Source: Chloroflexota bacterium (GTDB taxonomy: Bacteria; Chloroflexota; Dehalococcoidia; SHYB01). From it: a stretch of DNA of 64,000 nt. Location: positions 22,336 through 86,335 of the forward strand of contig VGPF01000006.1 in assembly GCA_016875535.1 (NCBI GenBank), in the 5' to 3' direction. The notes beneath the pieces were generated by a model. That model had not been told where the DNA came from and did not search any database. It saw only the letters and a program-made list of their open reading frames with translations. How positions within the stretch are numbered: the stretch's first letter is position 1; each line of letters starts with the position of its first letter. A program made the translations under genes and the position numbers. Positions 24,410-33,638 of the stretch are shown here, one piece after another.

Positions 24410-25603
24410 ATTCCCAGACAACCGCTGCCCACCAGATCACTTAGGGAGCGCGCGATCCTGGGCGGCATCGAGGTCAAAGGGCAGCACGCCAACTTGGCGC
24501 TTGAGGACTCCCTCGTAGAGTTGGGCGAGCTGGCCCGCACGGCAGGGGCGGACGTGGTGGCGCAGGTGGCCCAGCGCGTCGAACGGCCCACGCCCACCTA
24601 CTTCGGCAAGGGCAAGCTCGGCGAGCTGACCGAGCTCGTGCGCCAGCGCCGCGCCGATACGGTCATCCTGGATGACGAGCTGACGCCCTCCCAACAGCGG
24701 GAGCTTGAGCGCGCGCTGAAGATCAAGGTCATTGACCGCGCCGCGCTCATCATAGATATCTTCGCCGGGCGCGCCCGCACCAAGGAGGGCCGCCTGCAGG
24801 TGGAGCTGGCCCAGCACGAGTACCTGCTGCCGCGCCTGGCGGGCCAGTGGTCGCACTTGGAGCGCCTGGGAGGCGGCATCGGCACCCGCGGCCCCGGCGA
24901 AACGCAGATAGAGACGGACCGCCGCCTTATCCGCGACCGCATCCAGAAGTTCAAGGAGGAGATCGAAGAGGTGCGTACCCATCGCGCCCTCCACCGCCGG
25001 CGCCGCAGGGAGCAGGGATTCCCCACCGTCTCCCTGGTCGGCTACACGAACGCCGGGAAGAGCACCCTCTTCAACACGATCGGCCGCGCCGATGTCTTTG
25101 TCCAAGACCAGGTCTTCGCAACCCTGGACCCCGTCACCCGCAAAGCGCGGCTCCCCTCCGGCCGCGAGTTCCTCCTGAGCGATACCGTGGGCTTCATCAA
25201 CAAGCTACCGCCCGCCCTAGTAGCCGCCTTCCGCGCCACACTGGAAGAGCTGGAAGAGGCCGATGTGCTGGTGCATGTGGTGGATGTGACACACCCCAAC
25301 GCCCAGGAGCAGGCCAACGTGGTGGAGGCGACACTCCGGGAGATGAACCTGGGGAACAAGCCCCTGGTGATCGCCCTCAACAAGGTGGACCGCATCCTGC
25401 GCGAAGCCAAGAGTGAGGCGGAGATGGAGCGCGAGCTGGCCCCTATGCGCGAAAGGCTGGGCCGGCCCGATAGGCCCACAGCCTTCATCTCAGCCGTGAA
25501 GGGCTGGGGCGTGAGAGAGCTTCTGGAGCTGGTGGAGGCGCAAGTAGACCGGCCGCAGATCATCATCCGGCGCGAGCCGTCTCCTTCCCACAAGGCCTGG
25601 TAG
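24410..25603 (+). CDS. hflX: GTPase HflX, apparent non-canonical start
   Basis: An Obg-HflX superfamily ribosome-splitting GTPase. The HflX N-terminal domain begins RSLRERAILGGIEVKGQ, upstream of the first conventional start in frame (TTG 24494), so the gene must begin earlier. No ATG, GTG or TTG exists between the dapL stop and that point; an ATT at 24410 lies 6 nt after a perfect AAGGAG and gives 397 residues, the normal length. The G motifs are GYTNAGKSTLFN, DTVGFI and NKVD. CTG at 24425 is the alternative. The upstream GTAGGGGCG repeat may have displaced an original start. Confidence 0.88.
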   Translation: MPRQPLPTRSLRERAILGGIEVKGQHANLALEDSLVELGELARTAGADVVAQVAQRVERPTPTYFGKGKLGELTELVRQRRADTVILDDELTPSQQRELERALKIKVIDRAALIIDIFAGRARTKEGRLQVELAQHEYLLPRLAGQWSHLERLGGGIGTRGPGETQIETDRRLIRDRIQKFKEEIEEVRTHRALHRRRRREQGFPTVSLVGYTNAGKSTLFNTIGRADVFVQDQVFATLDPVTRKARLPSGREFLLSDTVGFINKLPPALVAAFRATLEELEEADVLVHVVDVTHPNAQEQANVVEATLREMNLGNKPLVIALNKVDRILREAKSEAEMERELAPMRERLGRPDRPTAFISAVKGWGVRELLELVEAQVDRPQIIIRREPSPSHKAW

Positions 25604-25606
25604 CCC

Positions 25607-26473
25607 TCATTTCATTCGCGGCGCATACACGTCGAAGCAGAAGCCCTTCCCTTCGTGCGTAGCCGACGGCCTCACGCCGAGATCCATCGCCCGCTTGGCA
25701 GGGCGCTTCACCACCACGCGCCTCGTGGCCGCTTGCAGAGCCGCCTCAAAGAGCTCCCGCGCATCCTCGTCTGCGCCCACTAGTCGCCGCAGCACGCGCA
25801 TCGGGTACTTATCCGCCGTCTTCCGCCTCTCTGCCCCAGCGAACATAGGGTCAAGATAGACGATGTCCGGCCGCAGGAAGTCGCGAGCCTCCTCCGGCAG
25901 CTCATCGTTCGCGCCGCTTTGCCCCAGCGCCGCAATCGCCTTCAACAGGCTCCGCGAGTCTGCTTTGAGAAGGCGCAGGCGCCCCTGCGCCTCAGGCTGT
26001 CGCCGCCCTGCGCGCGCGATGCCGTCCGCCAGCAGCGCCGCCACGATGGGGCTGCGCTCCACCGCCAGCACCCGGCAGCCTAGGGACGCCAAGAGCCAGG
26101 CATCCTTTCCCCAACCCGCCGTGGCCTCTATCACCGTCACCGGCGATTCTCTCTTCCCTCGGAGTCCCACTGCCTTGGCGATGGGCTGGTGCAAGGTGCG
26201 CCCCGCGCCTGACGTGATATCCAGCGCCTCCAGGTCTACCCAGAGAGGCTTCGCGCCCTTGATGGCCGCCTCTCCCCTGAGCACACGCAGCTCCAGGCAA
26301 TCGCTCGTCGCCGTCAGCAGCATCTCGCACCGCGCCGATGCCGCGCCTTTCACCAGCGGCAGGCCCAGCTCTGCCGCGATGCGCTGGGCCTCCGCGGCGG
26401 AGCCGCCCGGCTCGACGCAGACAGCGATGGACACCCGCCCTGTGGGATGATGCGTGCGCGTTGTGCCGCTCAT
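25607..26473 (-). CDS. rsmJ: RsmJ-like 16S rRNA (guanine-N2) methyltransferase
   Basis: A 288-residue class I SAM methyltransferase with RsmJ-specific blocks: SGAGRTLHQPIAKAVGLRG, VIEATAGWGKDAWLLASLGCRVLAVERSPIVAALL (motif I and acidic loop), VYLDPMF (catalytic DPM motif), LVGADEDA and VVVKRP. RsmJ modifies G1516 of E. coli 16S rRNA and is best known from gammaproteobacteria, so its presence here is unusual. It is convergent with hflX with a 3-bp gap. A perfect TATAAT lies 10 bp before the ATG, suggesting a very short leader or leaderless mRNA. Confidence 0.85.
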   Translation of the reverse strand: MSGTTRTHHPTGRVSIAVCVEPGGSAAEAQRIAAELGLPLVKGAASARCEMLLTATSDCLELRVLRGEAAIKGAKPLWVDLEALDITSGAGRTLHQPIAKAVGLRGKRESPVTVIEATAGWGKDAWLLASLGCRVLAVERSPIVAALLADGIARAGRRQPEAQGRLRLLKADSRSLLKAIAALGQSGANDELPEEARDFLRPDIVYLDPMFAGAERRKTADKYPMRVLRRLVGADEDARELFEAALQAATRRVVVKRPAKRAMDLGVRPSATHEGKGFCFDVYAPRMK

Positions 26474-26482
26474 AGCCTGCGC

Positions 26483-26488
26483 ATTATA
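26483..26488 (-). promoter_or_regulatory. -10 element for rsmJ
   Basis: TATAAT on the minus strand, ending 9 bp before the rsmJ ATG at 26473; no clear -35. Its start point would fall at or next to the initiation codon. Confidence 0.5.
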
Positions 26489-26501
26489 GTCGCGGCCCCT
26501 C

Positions 26502-26510
26502 TGCTATAAT
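26502..26510 (+). promoter_or_regulatory. Extended -10 promoter of the SDR gene
   Basis: TGCTATAAT is a perfect extended -10, 28 bp before the ATG at 26539. GGAGGGG follows at 26529-26535. The -35 region is poor, as is usual for extended -10 promoters. Confidence 0.65.
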
Positions 26511-26538
26511 CCCGCCGACTCCCTGACCGGAGGGGCGC

Positions 26539-27321
26539 ATGAAACTGAAGGACAAGGTCGCCATCGTGACAGGCGGAGGCTCAGGCCAGGGCCGCGCCGT
26601 CTCCCTTCTCTTTGCCAAGGAGGGGGCCTCCATCGCTGTGGCCGATATCAATGAAGAGGGCGGCCTGAAGACCGCCGATATGATCAGTTCCGCCGGCGGC
26701 AAGGCGGCCTTCATCCCCTGCAACGTCGCGCGGCAGGACCAGGTCCGACGCCTCGTCGAAAAGACCTTCCAGACCTTCGGGCGTGTGGACATCCTGTACA
26801 ACAACGCGGCGCGCAACCGTCCAGATTCGGCTATCCCTGAGATCGTGGGCCAGATGCCCGATCAGCAGTGGCTGGAGACGCTGGAGACAAACCTGACGGG
26901 CTACTACTACACCCTCAAGCACGTCCTGCCGCACATGGTTGCTCAGGGCAGCGGCGCGATTATCAACGTCGCCTCCACCCTTGGCCTTGGCGGCAGCGAA
27001 AACCAGGCCGCCTATTCGGCCTCCAAGCACGGCGTCATGGGCCTCACCAAGTGCACCGCCTTGGATTATGGCCCCAAGGGCATCCGGGTCAATGCCATCT
27101 GCCCGGGGGCCATCAACACGCCCCGGCTCATGAAGCACCAGCAGGTCTATGCCGGGGACGACTATAAAAAACGTCTCGGCGTGAATGTCCCCCTCCGGCG
27201 CATCGGCGAGCCTGAAGAGATCGCCACCGTCGCCCTCTTCCTCGCCTCCGACGACTCCTCCTTCATCACCGGAACTATGATTCCGGTGGATGGAGGCACC
27301 GCCGCCAGCCGCCTCCAGTAG
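26539..27321 (+). CDS. SDR-family oxidoreductase (FabG-like)
   Basis: A 260-residue classical SDR: TGGGSGQG at 11-18, Asp36 after the second strand (ADINEEG, suggesting NAD(H) preference), NNAA at 88-91, catalytic Ser146, Tyr159 and Lys163 (AYSASK), and the C-terminal D-GGT block. RBS GGAGGGG and an extended -10 promoter lie upstream, so it has its own transcript. The stop lies in a GTAGGGGCG repeat. The substrate is unknown. Confidence 0.9.
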   Translation: MKLKDKVAIVTGGGSGQGRAVSLLFAKEGASIAVADINEEGGLKTADMISSAGGKAAFIPCNVARQDQVRRLVEKTFQTFGRVDILYNNAARNRPDSAIPEIVGQMPDQQWLETLETNLTGYYYTLKHVLPHMVAQGSGAIINVASTLGLGGSENQAAYSASKHGVMGLTKCTALDYGPKGIRVNAICPGAINTPRLMKHQQVYAGDDYKKRLGVNVPLRRIGEPEEIATVALFLASDDSSFITGTMIPVDGGTAASRLQ

Positions 27322-27404
27322 GGGCGCGTGCCCCGCGCCCTCGAGATCTCAACCAGCGGTGGGCGTACCCTCAGGGCCGCCCGCTCCCTTGGGCACGCGC
27401 CCCC
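27318..27404. repeat. GTAGGGGCG stop-codon repeat after the SDR gene
   Basis: Starts at the SDR stop. The first arm GGGGCGCGTGCCC is repeated in reverse complement at about 27391-27403, enclosing GCGGTGGGC/GCCGCCCGC-like inner arms. The remaining gap to 27578 shows only a possible -10 TACAAT at 27467. Confidence 0.65.
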
Positions 27405-27578
27405 ATTCGGCCGAATATCTCCCTATCTGCCGCGGTTCCTCTCCCATAGATCACCATGAGAAGGTGTACAATAGCCCGGCACGATGGGTTTGCCTCTGCA
27501 AAACTGAAAGACGCACTAGCTCACCCGGACAATCGCTAACACCGCGCCTTCGCGCGCTTCATCGTTGGTCCCATTCTC

Positions 27579-28172
27579 ATGAACCCACTCGAAGTCTGCC
27601 TTGCCGTGATCACCGGGTACGCCCTTGGCTCCCTTTCCTTCGCCAACCTTCTCTCCCATGATCCGGGAGAGGCCGATTACCTCCATCGCCACGGCGCGGG
27701 GGCGTCCACCACTTTCTGGCTCCACGGGCTCAAGGCCGCCTTCGCCGTGCTCCTCTGCGACATCGGGAAAGGCGCCGTCGCTATGCTGATCGCCCAAAGC
27801 TTCATCGGCGATGGCGCGGCGATCTTGGCGGGCATCGCCGCCGTGGCAGGGCACAACTGGCCCCTCTTCCATCACTTCAAGGGAGGCCGCGGCGTCGCGA
27901 CCGCCGCCGGAACGCTTCTGCCCCTTATCCCGCTCGCCCTCGGTGTCGGCATCGCGGCGGCAGTCACCGTCTTTCTCCTCACCCGCAATATCCTCCTGGC
28001 AAGCCTCACCCTCTACGGCGCGACACTCGCGTTAGCCTGGAAACTTGATGTCGAAGCCTCTCTGCTTATCTACGCTCTGGCCCTCTCAGGCGCCGTCGCA
28101 GCCTATACGATGGTCGCCGGCCGTCATGAACACGTCGGCGAGCGGTGGCGCAGCACGACTCTCAAGCCGTAA
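27579..28172 (+). CDS. PlsY-like glycerol-3-phosphate acyltransferase, divergent motif 1
   Basis: A 197-residue membrane protein with about five hydrophobic segments. Its centre GHNWPLFHHFKGGRGVATAAG is the PlsY acyl-phosphate/G3P motif, and DIGKGAVAMLIAQSF matches the conserved D--KG. However, the first loop, GSGN-GATN in active PlsY, reads GAGASTTF here, losing the conserved Asn. PlsY transfers acyl from acyl-phosphate to glycerol-3-phosphate in phospholipid synthesis; this may be a paralogue with altered substrate or a degenerate copy. A hairpin (TTCTCTCCC/GGGAGAGAA, 28192-28214) follows. Confidence 0.75.
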   Translation: MNPLEVCLAVITGYALGSLSFANLLSHDPGEADYLHRHGAGASTTFWLHGLKAAFAVLLCDIGKGAVAMLIAQSFIGDGAAILAGIAAVAGHNWPLFHHFKGGRGVATAAGTLLPLIPLALGVGIAAAVTVFLLTRNILLASLTLYGATLALAWKLDVEASLLIYALALSGAVAAYTMVAGRHEHVGERWRSTTLKP

Positions 28173-28285
28173 CGTGCTTGCGTCTCTCCTCTTCTCTCCC
28201 CCGGCGGGAGAGAACAAAAGAGAGGGGGAGCTTCTCTGGTTTTACTCGTTAAGAGTTCGATCCCATTGCAACGTCACGAGTCTCA

Positions 28286-29224
28286 TCAGCACGCCTTCCC
28301 AAGGAAGGTCGCCACGGCTTCGGCCATCTCTGCCTGGCGCGCAGTCATCACATCAAACCATCTGATGCGCGTATCGGCAGGGCGGAACCAGGTGTACTGG
28401 TGAGCGGCATAGCGGCGGGTACGCTGCTTGATCTTCGCGACCGCCACGGGGAGCGTTACCTCGCCCCGCAGGTGCGCGATCAGCTCTTCATAGCCTAGGC
28501 TTGAAAGCGCGGGCAGTGTGGGTGAATAGCCCATCTCCAAGAGGCGGCGCACTTCATCGAGCCAGCCCGCCTCCATCATCTTGTCCACGCGCGCATCCAC
28601 GCGCCGGTAAAGCTCCTCGCGGGGCATAGTAAGCCCAACCACGAGCGTCCGGTAGGGCGGCGGCTCCGCCTTGCCAACCTGGGAGAAGGGCACCCCCGTG
28701 GCGCGCGTCACCTCGATGGCGCGGATGACGCGGCGCACGTTCCTTGGGTCAATGCGCGTGGCGGCGACGGGGTCTGCCTCCTGCAGTTGGGCGAAGAGCC
28801 AGTCTACGCCGCCTTCTTCTTCGGCGATGGCCGCAAGCTCCTTGCGCAGGGCCTCTTTCGGCGGGACCTGCGGCAGGCGGAAGCCTTGCAGGAGCGACCA
28901 GACGTACTGCCCGCTGCCGCCGACGAGGAAGGGAAACTTGCCCCTCCGCTCGGTGTCCGCGATGGCCGCGCCCGCCATCTCCTGGTAGTGCGCCACGCTG
29001 AACTCTTCATCCGGCTTGATGATATCCAGCAGGTGGTGCGGGACTTCGGCGCGCTGGGCCGCCGTGGGCTTCCCCGTGCCGATGTCCATGAACCGGTATA
29101 TCTGGCGGCTATCGGCGCTGACGATCTCGCCACCGTAGGCCTGGGCCAGCGCGACGCCAAGCTCGGTCTTGCCCGCCGCCGTCGGCCCCACGATCGCGAC
29201 GACTGGGATGAGCCGGGGGTTCAC
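28286..29224 (-). CDS. miaA: tRNA dimethylallyltransferase
   Basis: A 312-residue enzyme that adds a dimethylallyl group to N6 of A37 in tRNAs reading UNN codons. The P-loop GPTAAGKT is at residues 13-20, followed by DSRQIYRFMDIGTGKPT and LVGGSGQYVWSLL. It begins with GTG at 29224, the G of which is the last base of the higA TAG stop (TAGTG), so it is coupled to the toxin-antitoxin pair upstream. The length is normal for the family. Confidence 0.95.
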   Translation of the reverse strand: MNPRLIPVVAIVGPTAAGKTELGVALAQAYGGEIVSADSRQIYRFMDIGTGKPTAAQRAEVPHHLLDIIKPDEEFSVAHYQEMAGAAIADTERRGKFPFLVGGSGQYVWSLLQGFRLPQVPPKEALRKELAAIAEEEGGVDWLFAQLQEADPVAATRIDPRNVRRVIRAIEVTRATGVPFSQVGKAEPPPYRTLVVGLTMPREELYRRVDARVDKMMEAGWLDEVRRLLEMGYSPTLPALSSLGYEELIAHLRGEVTLPVAVAKIKQRTRRYAAHQYTWFRPADTRIRWFDVMTARQAEMAEAVATFLGKAC

Positions 29225-29568
29225 TAGGCCGTCTTCTTGCGAAGCGCGGGCTGGGAATCTCTGTGGGGTTGCTTCCTCGTCCCATGCTTTTTCGCAAACT
29301 TGATCTGCAGGTCATAGCCCATCACTATCGCGGCGTGGGCAAGGGTATCAAGGCGCGGGCTATGCTCCATGGATTCCAGGCGGCTTACCACGTGCGGAAG
29401 CACGCCCATGCGCTTGGCCAGCTCCGTCTGGGTCAAGCCCAGCTTGTTCCTGGCCTTGATGAGTTGCATCACGGCATCAAAACGCGGACCTGCCTTGTGA
29501 TACTCCAATGCCAGTTCAGGATCGTTCTTCAGTTGCTCCGCCAGAAAATCGCTGAAGTTTGTGCCCAT
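29224..29568 (-). CDS. higA: HigA-type antitoxin, XRE family
   Basis: Starting at the ATG at 29568, which follows AAAGGAG at ideal spacing, the product is 114 residues (MGTNFSDFLAEQLKNDPELALEY). A helix-turn-helix follows: LIKARNKLGLTQTELAKRMGVLPHVVSRLESMEHSPRLDTL. The upstream in-frame extension to 29685 overlaps the toxin gene and looks non-native. HigA neutralises HigB and represses the operon; a 22-bp palindrome upstream of higB is a likely target. A basic C-terminal tail is present. Confidence 0.85.
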   Translation of the reverse strand: MGTNFSDFLAEQLKNDPELALEYHKAGPRFDAVMQLIKARNKLGLTQTELAKRMGVLPHVVSRLESMEHSPRLDTLAHAAIVMGYDLQIKFAKKHGTRKQPHRDSQPALRKKTA

Positions 29569-29603
29569 CCGGAACTCCTTTCGAACACTGACAACCATGC
29601 TCT

Positions 29604-29951
29604 TCACCTCCCCAGCCAGGCTGCTAGGCGATTCCTCGCAATGTGCGCTTCGGCGATGTCCAGCTTCTGCGAACTCTTTCGCCATGCGTGCAGTAGGACG
29701 AATCGCCCTTGATATTGCGCATATGCGATCCGGTGCTTGCCTGCCCTCAATTCATAGATGCGGCTCTCCTTATCTATGAGGCGGGCATGCTGACCGCCCA
29801 TCTGTGGCAATCGCCACCCGAACTCCCTGAGCAGAAGGATGTGTCCGTAGATAGAGAGGCGCTCGGCTGTCGAGCTGAGCCCCAGATAGTAATCCCGGAC
29901 TGGCTCCCGGCCACTCTTGTTTTGGTAGAACTCGACGGTGTGCACAGGCAC
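29604..29951 (-). CDS. higB: HigB-type toxin (RelE/ParE superfamily)
   Basis: A 115-residue protein with the Gp49/HigB pattern: VEFYQNKSGREPVRDYYLGL, GHILLLREFGWRLPQMGGQHARLID, IYELRAGKHRIAYAQYQGRFVLLHAWRKSSQK. HigB toxins are ribosome-dependent mRNA interferases. The toxin precedes its antitoxin, the higBA order. GTG at 29951 and GTG at 29945 are both possible; the promoter spacing puts transcription start at about 29945, so leaderless initiation there is plausible. The toxin's end and the chosen antitoxin start are separated by 35 bp. Confidence 0.85.
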   Translation of the reverse strand: MPVHTVEFYQNKSGREPVRDYYLGLSSTAERLSIYGHILLLREFGWRLPQMGGQHARLIDKESRIYELRAGKHRIAYAQYQGRFVLLHAWRKSSQKLDIAEAHIARNRLAAWLGR

Positions 29952-29980
29952 ACTATCGCAAATTTGCGATAGTTGGTCAA
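29952..29980 (-). promoter_or_regulatory. higBA promoter with embedded operator palindrome
   Basis: On the minus strand TTGACC (29980-29975), a 17-bp spacer and GATAGT (29957-29952). A perfect 22-bp palindrome, ACTATCGCAAA plus its exact reverse complement (29952-29973), covers the spacer and the -10, so a bound HigA would block RNA polymerase. Confidence 0.8.
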
Positions 29981-29993
29981 GCCCGTGGACGGG

Positions 29994-30755
29994 CTACCGC
30001 TTCGCCTCTGCCGCCAGCCGCGTCAGCGCCGTGAAGTCGCTCGCCTTCAGGCTCGCGCCGCCCACCAGGCCGCCGTCTATCTCCGGCTGGCCCATGAACT
30101 CCGCGATATTCTGCGGCGTCACGCTTCCCCCGTAGAGGATGCGTATCTTCTGCGCCGTGGCCTCGCCGTATTGCTTCGCGATGAGCCGCCGTATCAGGCC
30201 GATCGTCTCATTCGCGATGGCCCCCGTCGCCGCACGCCCGGTGCCGATGGCCCAGACCGGCTCATATGCCACCACCAGCGCCTCGCTTGCAGGCACGTTC
30301 GCCAGCCCGCCGCGAACCTGGCGTGTGATGACCTCCTCCGTCTTCCCGCCCTCGCGCTCCTCCAGCCGCTCCCCCACGCACAGGATCGGCTTCAGGCCGT
30401 TGGCCAGCGCCGCCAGCATCTTCTTGTTGATAAGCGCATCGTCCTCATGGAAATACTGCCGCCGCTCCGAATGGCCTAGGATCACATAGTCGGCGAAGCC
30501 CTTCAGCATCACGGGTGCCACCTCTCCCGTGAACGCCCCCTTCGCCTCATAGTGCATGTTCTGCGCCCCAACCTGCACCGTCGAGCCTCTGAGCACATGC
30601 GCTACCGATGGGATGGAGACGAACGGCGGGCAGACCAGCTTCTCCACGCCCCTGAGCGCGTCAAGCTGCAGCCGCAGCTCCTCCGCCAGGGCCTTCGCAT
30701 CGGCCAGCGTCGTGTGCATCTTCCAGTTGCCCGCGATAAGTGGGATCCGTCCCAA
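29994..30755 (-). CDS. tpiA: Triosephosphate isomerase
   Basis: A 253-residue TIM barrel interconverting dihydroxyacetone phosphate and glyceraldehyde-3-phosphate. The N-terminal GNWKMH holds the substrate Lys, GHSERR carries the catalytic His, AYEPVWAIGTG the catalytic Glu, and GGSVTPQN binds phosphate. The start is TTG at 30755, 6-7 nt after AAGGAG, giving GRIPLIAGNWKM. It is the last of purC-purS-pgk-apgM-tpiA in transcription order. Confidence 0.96.
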   Translation of the reverse strand: MGRIPLIAGNWKMHTTLADAKALAEELRLQLDALRGVEKLVCPPFVSIPSVAHVLRGSTVQVGAQNMHYEAKGAFTGEVAPVMLKGFADYVILGHSERRQYFHEDDALINKKMLAALANGLKPILCVGERLEEREGGKTEEVITRQVRGGLANVPASEALVVAYEPVWAIGTGRAATGAIANETIGLIRRLIAKQYGEATAQKIRILYGGSVTPQNIAEFMGQPEIDGGLVGGASLKASDFTALTRLAAEAKR

Positions 30756-30784
30756 AGACTGCTCCTTGCTCCCTCTGCCTTGCC

Positions 30785-31984
30785 CTATGCTCCGAATTTA
30801 TTCAGCTTCAGCGCATTCGCCATCGCCAGCACCAGCGCCGCCGAGCCGGGGATCTGTCCCAACGAGCCTCTCACACAATTCCGCTCCGTGAACTTCGGCA
30901 GTCCGTCCTTCCCGGAATATTTCCCGTGGATCAAGATAGGCACCGGGTGCCAGCTATGCGCCTTCAGCACCGCGGGCGTCGAATGGTCCCCCGTGATCAC
31001 CAGCGCATCCGGCTTCATCCCAAGCACCTCCGGCAGGTAGGCGTCGAACTCCTCGATCATCTTCACCTTCCGAGCGAAGTCGCCGTCCTCTCCCGCCGAA
31101 TCCGTGTACTTGTAATGCACAAAAAAGAAATCGTGCTCAGCCCAGTGCCGCTTCAGCGCCGCCAGCTCGTCCTTGAAGGAGTTTCCCCCGTTCAGGATCT
31201 TCATGCCGACTATCCGCGAAAGCCCCCGGTACATCGGGTAGGCCGAGATGCAGGCCGGGTTCAGCAGGAACTGCTCCGCCATGCTCGGCACCTTCGGCAT
31301 CATGGAGAAGCCGCGCACCAAGCCCATGTTCGCCCGCTTCTCCTTCGCCAGGATCTCACGCATCTGCTTCGAGAACTGGTTCGCCACCCGCGCCATCTTC
31401 TCCGCGCCCGGCGCAAGCGCCCGCACCTCCAGCGGCGGCTTCCCCTCCCGCTGCGGGTCGCTGTCGCTCACCTCATCCAGCAGCCCCTCGCCGCTGAAGA
31501 TCGCCACGAACCGGTGATCCTTCACCGGGTAGACCTTCACCTTCGCGCCCTCCAGCTGTGCCGCGTTCAGCCGCTCCACCAGCGGCATCGCCTCCTCCGT
31601 TGGGATGCGCCCGGCGCGCCTATCGGTCACGATCCCCGCCGCATCCACCGTGCAGAAGTTCCCGCGCGCCGCCACTTCGCCCTTCTCCAGCTCGATCCCC
31701 GATCCCAGCGCCTCCATCACGCCGCGCTTGATGAGATGCTTCAGCGGGTCATAGCCAAAGAGCGCCAGGTGTCCCACGCCGCTGCCCACGGCGACCCCTG
31801 GGAAAGCGGGGATGGTCAGCCCAAGGGCACTCTCCGCCGCCAGCCTATCCAAGTTCGGCGTCTTGGCCGTCTCCAGCTCGGACTTCCCCGTCTCGTTCGG
31901 GAAACCGCCGAGCCCATCGGCCACCAGCAGCACGATCTTGGATGGCGTCTGTTGCGCTATCTCTGTGATATATGGGAATGACAT
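30785..31984 (-). CDS. apgM: Cofactor-independent phosphoglycerate mutase, archaeal type
   Basis: A 399-residue member of the alkaline-phosphatase superfamily that interconverts 3- and 2-phosphoglycerate with divalent metals. The N-terminal metal site VLLVADGLGG, LETAKTPNLDRLA and VAVGSGVGHLALFGYDP (with the phosphorylated Ser region), and the C-terminal ALVITGDHSTPAVLKAHSWHPVPI identify the ApgM branch rather than the 510-residue bacterial GpmI. It sits between pgk and tpiA, consistent with lower glycolysis. Confidence 0.93.
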   Translation of the reverse strand: MSFPYITEIAQQTPSKIVLLVADGLGGFPNETGKSELETAKTPNLDRLAAESALGLTIPAFPGVAVGSGVGHLALFGYDPLKHLIKRGVMEALGSGIELEKGEVAARGNFCTVDAAGIVTDRRAGRIPTEEAMPLVERLNAAQLEGAKVKVYPVKDHRFVAIFSGEGLLDEVSDSDPQREGKPPLEVRALAPGAEKMARVANQFSKQMREILAKEKRANMGLVRGFSMMPKVPSMAEQFLLNPACISAYPMYRGLSRIVGMKILNGGNSFKDELAALKRHWAEHDFFFVHYKYTDSAGEDGDFARKVKMIEEFDAYLPEVLGMKPDALVITGDHSTPAVLKAHSWHPVPILIHGKYSGKDGLPKFTERNCVRGSLGQIPGSAALVLAMANALKLNKFGA

Positions 31985-32069
31985 CGCTTTACCTTATCTA
32001 GCCCGCTCTCAGAGCCGTACCTCACCGTTCACAGGGGAGAGACTAGGAGAGAGGTCGGATGAATCTCCT

Positions 32070-33254
<1,185 letters not shown>

Positions 33255-33272
33255 CTCTATCTTCCTACGTTC

Positions 33273-33530
33273 CTACCTCTTCACTTCCTCTATCTCGTAT
33301 CGGAACAGTTCAACCACTGGATTCGCCAGGAGCTTCTTGCACATATCCTGCGCCTGGGCCGCTGCCGCCTCTTTGCTCCCCGCCTCTATCTGCACCTCTA
33401 GAAACTTGCCTACGCGCACGCTCTGCACCGATTTGAATCCCAAGCTCTGCAGCCCGCCCTTGACGGTAACGCCCTGCGGGTCGTTCACCGTCGGCTTCAG
33501 CGTCACGTAGATCTTCGCGAGGTACATCAT
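33273..33530 (-). CDS. purS: Phosphoribosylformylglycinamidine synthase subunit PurS
   Basis: An 85-residue protein (AKIYVTLKPTVNDPQGVTVKGGLQSLGF...VRVGKFLEVQIEAG) with the full PurS pattern. PurS bridges PurL and PurQ and channels ammonia in step 4 of purine synthesis. The start is one of two consecutive ATGs at 33530/33527 after AGGAAA. The frame extends upstream without family similarity. PurQ and PurL are not in the window. Its neighbour purC makes a purine link. Confidence 0.92.
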   Translation of the reverse strand: MMYLAKIYVTLKPTVNDPQGVTVKGGLQSLGFKSVQSVRVGKFLEVQIEAGSKEAAAAQAQDMCKKLLANPVVELFRYEIEEVKR

Positions 33531-33638
33531 GGCGATTTTCCTATTCCAAGCCCTCTCTCTTTCTTCATCCCAATGAACTGTGCCCACCCTTGAGCCACGC
33601 GGCAGGGAACGAAAGAGAGGAAATAAGATCCGACTCTA

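Noticed and set aside
24494..24496. TTG start for hflX
   Set aside because: It would cut off about 28 residues of the conserved HflX N-terminal domain and has no ribosome site.
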